From NCBI GenBank assembly GCA_950097015.1, contig CATNEN010000034.1, positions 5,033,501 through 5,097,500 on the forward strand: a DNA stretch of 64,000 bases. The letters run 5' to 3'. This stretch comes from Macrostomum hystrix. Its lineage: Eukaryota > Platyhelminthes > Macrostomidae. Below are positions 54,928 through 64,000 of this stretch, piece after piece (position 1 is the first letter of the stretch; each line of letters opens with the position of its first letter). The notes under the pieces are model-generated. The model worked only from the letters and a program-made list of their open reading frames with translations. It was not told the origin of the DNA and searched no databases. A program made the translations under genes and the position numbers.

Positions 54928-55542
54928 ATGCAGCAACAGCAGCAGCAGTCGGACTCTTCAGCAGCAACAGCATTGTTGTCGGCTGCTGCTAGCACATCCT
55001 ATCCGAAAATCCTGCAATGGTCCGTGTGCAAAATAGCGGACTCGCGTAGGCGCAAATCTGGCATTGATTTGCGCAGAAATCTGCTAATCGCCAATGTCAT
55101 CTTCAAGGCTAGGAGTGGTATATTGCAGCAGCGAGCCAAACTGCTTCTAGAAGAGAGGGCTGCCAGTCCGACAAGCGTGGCTACAACTGGCACAGACCCG
55201 CAAGCAGATTCAGCGGCCAGTTGCGAGAACCAAAGTCCACAGCATTTGCAAGTATCTGCCAGCAGTCAGTTGGGCAAACGGACTAACAGCAGCAGCAGCA
55301 GCAGCAGCTTCAACTGCTATGACCTTCAACAGTCGTCAGTAGCGTCAACTTCTGACTGCGCCTCAGGCGAGATAACGGCTTGTTCATCGAAGCTGCCAAA
55401 GTTGCAAACAGTTGCAAATTGCGGAGCCTCCGATGCAGAGCAGCAGCAGCAGCAGCAGATACTGGGCGTCCTTCAAGCCTCTGCCCTGGAGATTGGTTTA
55501 AGCTCGTCGCAGACTATGCAGTGCCTGACCTGTTCATCCTAG
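54928..55542 (+). CDS. Immediate early response protein, IER2/IER5-like
   Basis: Single exon, 204 residues. The N-terminal block YPKILQWSVCKIADSRRRKS plus GIDLRRNLLIANVIFKAR (about residues 25-62) aligns with the conserved start of vertebrate IER2 and IER5 (pattern RI-x3-S-x2-K-x3-SR-x2-R-GG-x-L-H-x-SL-x2-S-x3-R-x-AR). The rest is low complexity: Gln runs at 2-7 and near 172, a Ser run near 130, and a possible basic nuclear signal (KRTN; KLPK). The C-terminal hydrophobic V-R-A-V-V-A-F type tail of vertebrate members is not present; this one ends CLTCSS. IER2/IER5 are growth-factor- and stress-induced nuclear regulators (IER5 works with HSF1 and PP2A). Absence of introns, a compact promoter and a 390-nt 3' UTR fit an immediate-early gene. 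The family call rests on about 38 residues. Confidence 0.72.
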   Translation: MQQQQQQSDSSAATALLSAAASTSYPKILQWSVCKIADSRRRKSGIDLRRNLLIANVIFKARSGILQQRAKLLLEERAASPTSVATTGTDPQADSAASCENQSPQHLQVSASSQLGKRTNSSSSSSSFNCYDLQQSSVASTSDCASGEITACSSKLPKLQTVANCGASDAEQQQQQQILGVLQASALEIGLSSSQTMQCLTCSS

Positions 55543-55929
55543 TGTCGCCACGCGCATCAAAAAACAAAATTCATTCAGATTACTTAACACTTTACTCACC
55601 AAAACCTACCAATATACTGTACAATAGTATTTTCTATAATGCAATTCGTGTGTATATAAGAGAGTGTTAAAAAAAGACTAATTTTACCTTGTGTTGATCA
55701 TTCTACAAGTATAGTCTAAGTCTCTACCTCCTACAGACTGCCTACGTGTCGGGGTTTTCAATCCAAGTGTGTACATTATAGCGCAAGTCTTTTAATTTGG
55801 CTTGGCTACACATAATTTGTGTTGTATTAATTATTATTTTCATAAATAGACTTTGTTTTGTTGTATTCGATTCATAAGTGTATATAAGGTAGCAAGTCGG
55901 ACTTCGCAGATCTGTACCAAAGTTGCTAA

Positions 55930-55935
55930 AATAAA
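55930..55935 (+). terminator. Polyadenylation signal of the IER-like gene
   Basis: AATAAA lies about 390 nt downstream of the stop. The 3' UTR is AT-rich (TTATTATTTT) but lacks a clear AUUUA cluster. Confidence 0.65.
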
Positions 55936-56218
55936 TAGATTGTCAGCATAATCTAATGCAAGAAAGAATGCAAAGCCACAGCGTTAAATAGTCAAGCTGT
56001 TCTACTAGCAGATACTAAAATGGATGAAATTCTTTATGAATCTTTTTGGCTTTCAGTTTGCTGCACGTGTATTGTGAGGTGTACAGTGACTAACGACTGG
56101 CAAACACTGTTAGTGATGAGTCACTCGAGCTAAGCCTCACCTCATTCTCCTCAATTCGTTTATAAAGTACTGACCTGGATGCTATAAGATTGAGGTAATG
56201 CGCAGTTTACTTTTCATT
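55936..56218. other. Unique spacer
   Basis: Nothing recognised. Confidence 0.45.
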
Positions 56219-56425
56219 TTCAAGAAGGAGACAGGGTAGGTTGAGATGATAAGTGAGACAGGGTAGGTTGAGATGATAGGTAGGGTGAGAAGGAGGCAGG
56301 GTAGGTTGAGATGATAGGTAGGGTGAGAAGGAGACAGGTAGGTTAAGATGAGAGGTGTGGTGAGAACGAGAGGGGGTTAGTAGAAAGATAGACTGAGAAG
56401 TAGAGAGGTAGACTGAGAAGTGGAG
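56219..56425. repeat. Short purine-rich array (GTAGGTTGAGATGATAGGTA)
   Basis: Five to seven imperfect units containing GGTAGGTTGAGATGATAGGT and GTGAGAAGGAGACAGG, ending in AGGTAGACTGAGAAGTAGAG units. Confidence 0.8.
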
Positions 56426-57016
56426 ACATAGACTTTGGTTTAGCAAGTCGCCTGTTCAAGAATGCTTTAATTTCTCTGAAAGCCTGCAGTATTTCACCTA
56501 TGACTAATTAGGGTATTATTGAGGTGAAGGTCACTAAAATATTGGACAGTGGCAGCAGAAATTGCCAGTAATCTAGATGATGATTCAATATGGCAATACG
56601 TAGGGTTGCTTGATCGGCGAGTGAAATAACATACGCACGCGCACCACGTGGAGGGTATAGTGTGGTGAATCACCGGGTTGTGACTTGTGATACACAACTA
56701 TATAGCATGTTTAGTCAGCAAGAAGCAGACACAGAAACAGAGAATCATAAAGAGAGACAGGGACACAGAGAAATGAAAAAGGAAGAGAAAGAACCCAATG
56801 TCTAGACTCCAGTAGATAGACACCCACCCCACACTTATACCCACCTCCTCCACAAACTAGCAAACGTAAAATATCGAAGAGCAAGTTGAGATTTTATTAG
56901 CTGACTCAAGCAAATTGTACAAAAATTGCTCTTAAATTATGATTCATCACCTATTTAACAGGGGTCGACAAACTCGACTACCAAGGAGGGCCAGACGGAC
57001 AGCTGGGCTGATTCAC
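56426..57016. other. Unique spacer
   Basis: No gene recognised. Confidence 0.45.
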
Positions 57017-57732
57017 AGATAATGAGACATGGAGAGATGAGACAGGGAGAGATGAGACAGGGATAGATGAGACATGGAGAGATGAGACAGGGATAGATGA
57101 AACATGGAGAGATGAGACAGGGATAGATGAGACATGGATAGATGAGACATGGAGAGATGAGACAGGGATAGATGAAACATGGAGAGATGAGACAGGGATA
57201 GATGAGACATGGATAGATGAAACATGTAGAGATGAGACAGGGATAGATGAGACATGGATAGATGAGACATGGAGAGATGAGACAGGGAGAGATGAGACAT
57301 GGAGAGATGAGACAGGGATAGATGAGACAGGGATAGATGAAACAGGGAGAGAAGAGACGGGTAAGATGAGACATGGAGTGTTGAGACACGGGCAGAGATA
57401 AGCCAGGGGAGAGATAAGACATGGAGAGATGACACGGGAGAGAGATTTAACAGGGGAGAGTTAAGACATGGAAAGATGAAACAGGAAGAAATGAGACACG
57501 GGAGAGTTGAAACACGGGAGAGATTAGACACGGGAGAGATGAGACAGGGGAGAGATTAGACACGGGAGAGTTGAAACACGGGAGAGATTAGACACGGGAG
57601 AGATGAGACAGGGGAGAGATTGGACACGGGAGAGTTGAAACAGGGGAGAGATTAGACACGGGAGAGATGAGACTGGGGAGAGATTAGACACGGGAGAGAT
57701 GAGACAGGAGAGAGCTGAGACAAGGGAATGAT
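57017..57732. repeat. 15/16-bp purine-rich array (AGAGATGAGACAGGG, then CGGGAGAGATTAGACA)
   Basis: Two adjoining subarrays: 57017-57360 with 15-bp AGAGATGAGACAGGG/ATAGATGAGACATGG units and 57430-57720 with ACGGGAGAGATTAGAC units. They resemble the reverse complement of the TCTCATCTCTCC family in RABEPK intron 1. The resulting Leu/Ser/Pro frames are artefacts. Confidence 0.94.
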
Positions 57733-58585
57733 GTCTTAGAAATATCATTTGATTTTTACATTTCTTGGAAATATATGATAGCGAAAGCTTGCAATAAGTT
57801 TTTTAAGTATATACGAGTATTTTTCTTGTTTTATGTTATAGACGCCAGCCTATCAATGAAACCCTAGCGAATATATTTACTGTAACGAGTCAGGGTATAA
57901 AATTAGCAGCAAAGAAGCGAGACACTCTTGTTTGCTAACACGTATGTATGTCGTATTCATTAAATGCGGATTTTATTAACACCCAGTCTACAGTTTTTTG
58001 AGGGGGTGGGGGTTTCGGGTGCAATTCGTGCTAGTACAATTTTTGCACACGCTGTACGCTTAATGTACATAGTAAAATGTAGGCGAATAGAACAGAAATA
58101 GCTCGTAATTTAGTGCTTATCAATCTCAGATTGAAAATCTGTTTCCAATGAGACCTCAAAACAGCGCTGCATCACGTGGGCGCCAACGGATAAAAACAAA
58201 ACTTTGCACATTGTTTGCTGTCTTTTACGGTAACTTAGCTCAGTAGTAGGTGTTGCATGTTTTGTCAGCAATTTGTGATGCAATGTTTAAAAATAGAACA
58301 ACTTTTTACCAGCAGGAATCGAGGCCAGCATATAAGAGTGCAAGTATGAAATTTATTTTCGTTCTTAGCTCATAGTTCCACTAAGCACAATCTTGAATTC
58401 GTACAAAGTCCGATCTAATTAGCTGAACAATTATACATTTTACATTTATTACATTTATTACATTTTACATATACTGTTCTTACATTTGCTAACAAGTAGA
58501 ACTTATTTAATCTAAGGCTGTTCTGAACATTCAGAAAATAAATATTTTACTTGTTGTCAGATGTGTCTAAAACACTGTGTTTCTA
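57733..58585. other. AT-rich spacer, no gene recognised
   Basis: Nothing recognised on either strand. Confidence 0.45.
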
Positions 58586-59000
58586 GAAGTAGTATCTAGA
58601 ACAGGGTGTCAGGAGTATCTAGAACAAGGTGTCAGGAGTATCTAGAACAGTGTGTCAGGAGTATCTAGAACAGAGTGTCAGGAGTATCTAGAACAGAGTG
58701 TCAGGAGTATCTAGAACGGGATGTCAGGAGTATCTAGAACAGAGTGTCAGGAGTATCTAGAACAGAGTGTCAGGAGTATCTAGAACAGAGTGTCAGGAGT
58801 ATCTAGAACAGAGTGTCAGGAGTATCTAGAACAGAGTGTCAGGAGTATCTAGAACAGAGTGTCAGGAGTATCTAGAACGGGATTTCAGGAGTATCTAGAA
58901 CGGGATGTCAGGAGTATCTAGAACGGGATGTCAGGAGTATCTGGAACAGGGTGTCAGGAGTATCTGGAACAGGGTGTCAGGAGTATGTAGAACATGGTTT
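58586..59000. repeat. 23-bp tandem array (GTGTCAGGAGTATCTAGAAC)
   Basis: About 18 copies of a 23-bp unit, core GTGTCAGGAGTATCTAGAAC followed by AGA, GGG or AAG. The right end is diverged (TCTGGAACAGGG). Confidence 0.95.
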
Positions 59001-60820
59001 CGGTAGTATCTTGAAATGTGCGTCAGGATCGTCTTAATTATTGTGTCGAGATTTTCTCGAAACGCATGGAAGTCAACATTTAAAATTGTATTGCAACCTC
59101 GTGATTGACTTGTTGCATGAATTTGACGCACCGTTTCACAGTTTTCTTTCGATTTTAGCTGTTTTGTAACTAATTTTTACTCTAAGTAGTGCAAATGCGT
59201 ATTTCGGGACTTTTTAATATCTGGTATAATTTTTAACTAGCTTTCTTCGCACTCAATAGTGCAGTTAAGAACCGGCCATTTTTCTCTTGACTTGGAGCTC
59301 ATTGTTTTGCGTTAATTTTCAAGTAAGTAAAATAATGGAAAGCAAAACAGCAATAGCAACGGTTTTTTTTAAGAAGCAGCAAAGCATCAACAGATTTATT
59401 TGCAAAAAACAAGACAGGCGTGGCATGAGACGGGAAAACAATTGAATTTCTTGGAATTCGGAGCGGAATGCCGGCCCACAGCGCGGAAGCACATGTGATT
59501 GTCGCCGTTTAAAGGACGCAGAACGCCATGCTGTATATAGTCTGTTCTCAAACTCTGGTCCAAAATCAAAGTCGCGACAACAAATCACTAGTCTTCCAGG
59601 CCAAGTGGATGCCGATAGTTCTTGGTTTAATTAATAATCGAATATTGTTTCCCCTATTTTGGGATTTTTAATCTACGACTTACCTCTGTTTTCTGCAGGG
59701 CTGAGTTCTTCTAGGACACAAGCAAGCAAGGGAGGCAGACAGAACTGAGTTTCTGGTCTCAGGCCTCGATCTAGTTTTAGCAGCGATGGGAAGGGGATCA
59801 GGGGGGAACTGGTTAGCGGAGCTTTTCGTTCTCCTCCGCTCTAAGCATGAGGAGAAATATCCCCCAGCCCGAGCAGCTTCAAGATAGCGCTGAGTTCTGG
59901 GTGGAGCCGACCAGATAGGAAGGGAATGGGGAGAAGAAGCGAAGAGGCTGGGGCACGGCCGGGCTCTCCTCTTAATCCCCTTCGGGCCGCGCCCACCCCA
60001 CTCCGCCGCCCACCCCACTCCGGTTGCTCCGCTCCTCAGTCTCTCTCTATCCGGCTTTTCTTGCCCATCTGAAACTGCTGTAGAGAGAGCTGAGAGATGC
60101 GGGATCTGATGGCAGTTGGGAAGAGCTGAGTGTACACTCCGTGGGGTGAGGGGGAGGTGACATGAGTTTGAGCAAGTGCTCAGGTGGCGCTATACTAAAT
60201 GCCTATGGGTTGAAGACCAATCAGAAACTGCCAGGTGTAGCTCTTTGCTGAGGGACAGAGGTGGAGTAGCTATTCAGGACAAAGAATGCGCCATTTGGGA
60301 TGGGAATCCTATTGCTAAACTAGATGAATAATTCAAAGGGAATTCTGTGCGGTTTGGCTGCAGGGGGTTGGCGGTAGGAGGAGAGGTGAGGAGAAAAACG
60401 GCCGCATACCCAATAGGCGCTTGCCCAACATGGGTTGTTACTGACTGCAAACAGCAGCAGCAGCAGCAGCAGCAGCAGCTCAAGCTTCATCAGAGTTAGA
60501 AGGTGAGGGCTGATGAGGCAGGCTGGATTCAGGATCCCCGGGACACATTTTGGGATTATTTCTGTTTTGTCTTCCCCACCGCTTGTTGGCCGCACCCTCC
60601 GCCGTCTCCATGGGAGTCTGTGTGACTCACAACACGAGTACACTTTGGCACATGGGATGCAACGCAGTTGGTTCCCATCTTACCTTTGGCCACCCCCGCC
60701 TCGACGCATGCCCGCTTGGACTGGGGAGCATTGTGGATTTTTTGAGGCGCACTTCATATTGATTCTGCATTTTTAAATAGACTAGGCCGCTACACTACTG
60801 ACCATGAAGGAATATAATAG
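59001..60820. other. Spacer with GC-rich part; no gene recognised
   Basis: 59.0-59.65 kb is AT-rich. 59.95-60.06 kb is GC-rich with repeated CCACCCCACTCCG, and a CCAAT lies at about 60217, so a promoter is possible. Overlapping short frames at 59319-59588, 59680-60018, 60274-60643 (minus) and 60513-60776 (plus) show no domain. Confidence 0.35.
60452..60478. repeat. (CAG)9 trinucleotide repeat
   Basis: Nine perfect CAG copies outside any supported gene. Confidence 0.95.
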
Positions 60821-60824
60821 ACAG

Positions 60825-62005
60825 GAAGGAAGGGATTAGACATAGGAAGGTATGTATTAGACATAGGAAGGTATGTATTAGACATAGGAAGGTATGGATT
60901 AGACATAGGAAGGTATGTATTAGACATAGGAAGGTATGTATTAGACATAGGAAGGTATGGATTAGACATAGGAAGGTATGTATTAGACATAGGAAGGTAT
61001 GTATTAGACATAGGAAGGTATGGATTAGACATAGGAAGGAATGGGGTAGACACAGCAAGGAATGGCGTGGACACAGGAAGGAATGTATTAGACATAGGAA
61101 GGTATGGATTAGACATAGGAAGGAATGGGGTAGACACAGCAAGGAATGGCGTGGACACAGGAAGGAATGGCGTGGACACAGGAAGGAATGGCGTGGACAC
61201 AGGAAGGAATGGGGTAGACACAGGAAGGAATGGAGTAGACAGGATGGAATGGAGTAGACACAGGAAGGAATGGAGTAGACAGGAAGGAATGGGGTAGACG
61301 CAGGAAGGAATGGAGTAGACAGGAAGGAATTGGGTAGACACAGGAACGAATGAGGTAGACACAGGAAGGAATGGAGTAGACACAGGAAGGAATGGAGTAG
61401 ACACAGGAAGGAATGGGGTAGACACAGGAAGGAATGGAGTAGACAGGAAGGAATTGGGTAGACACAGGAACGAATGAGGTAGACACAGGAAGGAATGGAG
61501 TAGACACAGGAAGGAATGGGGTAGACACAGGAAGGAATGGAGTAGACAGGAAGGAATTGGGTAGACACAGGAACGAATGAGGTAGACACAGGAAGGAATG
61601 GAGTAGACACAGGAAGGAATGGAGTAGACAGGAAGGAATTGGGTAGACACAGGAACGAATGAGGTAGACACAGGAAGGAATGGAGTAGACACAGGAAGGA
61701 ATGGAGTAGACACAGGAAGGAATGGAGTAGACACAGGAAGGAATGGAGTAGACACAGGAAGGAATGGAGTAGACACAGGAAGGAATGGAGTAGACACAGG
61801 AAGGAATGGAGTAGACACAGGAAGGAATGGAGTAGACACAGGAAGGAATGGAGTAGACACAGGAAGGAATGGAGTAGACACAGGAAGGAATGGAGTAGAC
61901 ACAGGAAGGAATGGAGTAGACACAAGAAGGAATGGAGTAGACACAGGAAGGAATGGAGTAGACACAGGAAGGAATGGAGTAGACACAAGAAGGAATGGAG
62001 TAGAC
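60825..62005. repeat. 21-bp tandem array in two subfamilies
   Basis: 60825-61040 uses GGTATGTATTAGACATAGGAA; 61040-62005 uses GGAATGGAGTAGACACAGGAA. The two share TAGACA-AGGAAGG and alternate in a mixed zone at 61040-61130. In the middle (61.23-61.66 kb) four blocks each contain a unit shortened to 17 bp (GTAGACAGGAAGGAATTGGG followed by CAGGAACGAATGAGG), a higher-order repeat. The last 15 units are almost identical, so amplification there is recent. Confidence 0.96.
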
Positions 62006-62319
62006 GGAGAGACAAAAGAACTAATGAGAAGGCTTTTGCAGATGTGAGTGAGGCGAGTAAAACTGATATTTGAGACAGCTGAATGGTCGGCAAGGTGAAT
62101 TCGTGAAAGAGCTGAAGTCTGATCAGAAGACCTACAAAGCGAGGCTGAAAAGCAGAAATAAAATAGGCTAAAGACAATCTTTAGCAGTCTTGGTGAAACT
62201 GAAATTTAATGCCGAATTCGTGACTTGTCTTCATCTTCTCTCTCGTTGTAAAACTCAGCGGGCGGCATCTTCAGGAAAGGTAAAAAATGGGAAAGCCTAG
62301 CTTGAGTTTTGGCTTAAAG
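62006..62319. other. Unique spacer
   Basis: No gene recognised. Confidence 0.45.
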
Positions 62320-62340
62320 CAGCAGCAGCAGCAGCAGCAG
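62320..62340. repeat. (CAG)7 trinucleotide repeat
   Basis: Seven perfect CAG copies, not in a supported gene. Confidence 0.95.
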
Positions 62341-62671
62341 GGTCATGCAAAACGCAAAGTCAAAGCTAATTCGAAATTTGAAAAGCAAAGCAAAAGCGGA
62401 TTTTGGATTTGAAGCTTTAAGACGCGAGTTCCTCCCTGAAAAAGGAGACACAAGTAAGAGCTGGGAAATGGGAAAACTAAAAACTAAGAAGACCATACCC
62501 CTGCACTGCTCCCGCCCGCTAAGGCACGCATTGCCAGTGTAACTTGAGCAATGCCTGCTCCCCTCACCGGCTTCAGCTATTCAGATTCTGTCCCTAACAT
62601 CGTCTGAAAGCGCGACTGTTGCTTTTCAACCAGTCAAGCTGCTACTGCGACCTCGCCTCAGACAGAGCTCA

Positions 62672-62673
<2 letters not shown>

Positions 62674-62705
<32 letters not shown>
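62674..62705. repeat. (CA)n dinucleotide microsatellite
   Basis: Sixteen perfect CA copies. Confidence 0.97.
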
Positions 62706-62706
<1 letters not shown>

Positions 62707-62949
62707 CATCCTTCCCTAGACCATGCCAGGAATTGCTGAACCGATTTCAGAGTAAAAGCCAAAGGAAGCCCTCACTAAAGCTGTCTTGGTAAGGCGGACT
62801 GACTTTTGCTGTCTGTCTCTCTGTCGTTTCACGCAATCATTTACTTTCTATATTCAGTTTTCTGATCCGTTTCTCTTATCACAATCTGTGCACCTTTTCC
62901 TTACTACCTGTCTCATTCTCTTTCCTTTTAATCCCGCACATTTTCTGCT

Positions 62950-63440
62950 ATTCCTATCTCTCCATCTCCCTCTCCCTCTCCCTCTCTCTCCTACTTCATC
63001 TCCATCTCCATCTCCTCTCCCTATCCATCTCCCTATCCATCTCCATCTCCATCTCCATCTCCATCTCCCTCTCCATCTGCCTCTCCCTCTCCATCTCGAT
63101 CTCCATCTCCATCTCCATCTCCCTCTCCCTCTCCCTCTCCTACTTCATCTCCATCTCCATCTCCCTCTCCCTCTCCCTCTCCCTCTCCATCTCCCTATCC
63201 ATCTCCCTCTCCCTCTCCCTCTCCCTCTCCATCTCCCTCTCCATCTCCCTCTCCCTCTCCCTCTCCTACTTCATCTCCCTCTCCCTCTCCCTCTCCTACT
63301 TCATCTCCATCTCCATCTCCATCTCCCTCTCCCTCTCCCTCTCCCTCTCCTACTTCATCTCCATCTCCATCTCCCTCTCCTTATCCATCTCCCTTTCCAT
63401 CTCCATCTCCATCTCCATCTCTTACTACCTCCCCTCCCTC
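62950..63440. repeat. 6-bp polypyrimidine array (CATCTC / CCTCTC)
   Basis: Hexamers CATCTC and CCTCTC alternate in runs, with marker TCCTACTTCATCTCC at intervals (about 62990, 63150, 63265, 63295, 63350), giving a loose higher-order period. The plus strand again is nearly G-free. Confidence 0.95.
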
Positions 63441-63956
63441 TCTATCGCTTACTTTGTGCATAAACTATTAGCACTGAATGAAAAAATTAAGAGAAAGCTG
63501 ATTCAGACCCAAAGCAAGAATAATCAAGAAGAGTCACATAATTAAAAAGTCGAACCTTAACTAGGCTAATCATCTAATAAGCAAAATATGAGCCAAACAG
63601 GTGCAACTATCATAACCCTAGCATCACCTCTGCTGAGTTGAGCTAAGCTATGCAGACTAGCAGCTAGCCATAGGGACCACCTTGACAAAGCCTAGCCGTC
63701 TCCTCCCATTCTCCTCTCTTTGCCCTGAGTTCACTGCTACTAATTAAGATCATAATTAGACGTCTCTCTGTGCGGACTCAAACGGGGGTTAGGGCAGGGA
63801 AAAGAGGTAAAAAGGGCACAGAGACGAGCCGCTCGGCAGCTGCGTAACCTCGTATAGATTTGCGGGATGAAATCTTCAGGTTGCAAGCCAAACTAATGAG
63901 ACTTGTTAGCCTGCTATATGTTATCATATTGCTATCATATTGCTATATTGTAACTG
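63441..63956. other. Unique spacer
   Basis: No gene recognised. Confidence 0.45.
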
Positions 63957-64000
63957 GTCGATTCTAGCTGCGATTCTAACTGCGATTCTAACTGCGATTT
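63957..64000. repeat. Start of a 12-bp array cut by the window end (GATTCTAACTGC)
   Basis: Three copies of GATTCTAACTGC/GATTCTAGCTGC reach the last base. On the minus strand they read GCAGTTAGAATC, close to the GCAGCTGGAATC subrepeat of the 73-bp array at 31.3-34.2 kb. Confidence 0.75.

Noticed and set aside
60790-62177. Minus-strand frames of 398 and 460 codons.
   Set aside because: Read-through of the 21-bp array. The unique part at 62010-62177 has no recognisable domain.

Overview
The window is nuclear DNA from an animal, and most probably from a flatworm (Platyhelminthes). The best phylum marker is the gene at 10.3-11.5 kb. It encodes two EF-hands followed by a dynein-light-chain-like domain, the layout of the tegumental-allergen-like (TAL/CaBP) family known mainly from trematodes and cestodes. 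Introns, AATAAA signals, and 3' splice sites lying only 10-11 nt upstream of start codons (as expected for spliced-leader trans-splicing) fit this. I cannot name the species. The repeat load recalls genomes such as Macrostomum, but that is a guess.

Six genes are recognisable from protein sequence, plus one small unknown one. (1) A TAL-like Ca-binding protein, + strand, 10.3-11.5 kb. (2) RABEPK (Rab9 effector with kelch repeats), - strand, four exons, 15.1-17.9 kb. (3) Just upstream of it on the same strand, a 117-residue protein ending in the CaaX-type tail CALM, 17.9-18.3 kb; the two look like a trans-spliced operon. (4) SDE2, + strand, 23.2-24.2 kb. (5) UBE3B, a HECT ubiquitin ligase, + strand, five exons, 26.0-31.0 kb. 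(6) A mitochondrial-type non-canonical poly(A) polymerase relative (MTPAP-like) with a degenerate catalytic DxD, + strand, two exons seen, 40.5-45.4 kb, 5' end not found. (7) A single-exon immediate-early-response (IER2/IER5-like) gene with its own TATA/CCAAT promoter, 54.9-55.5 kb. Exons are GC-rich and the flanks are AT-rich. The genes do not form one pathway, although SDE2 (a cleaved ubiquitin fold) and UBE3B (a ubiquitin ligase) are neighbours.

The dominant feature of the window is tandem repetition. Some thirty arrays with units of 4 to 73 bp add up to roughly 28 kb (about 43 percent by my hand sum). They fill most of the larger introns and the intergenic DNA. Many long open frames in the window are only these arrays read through, because the units lack stops or are multiples of three; they are not genes. 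Several intronic arrays are built from units that resemble the 3' splice junction of the intron they occupy. In RABEPK intron 2 the last repeat unit supplies the working splice acceptor, and the same unit forms another array 3.7 kb away. This is the most unusual signal I see.

Mobile DNA is sparse but clear: a 440-bp element at 19.6-20.1 kb has 63-bp perfect terminal inverted repeats and a 9-bp target duplication (MULE-like MITE). Two tRNA-like Pol III modules lie near 37.6-37.9 kb, and a degenerate PHD-like reading frame at 20.5-20.8 kb may be a transposon relic. No rRNA gene, intact tRNA gene or CRISPR array was seen.
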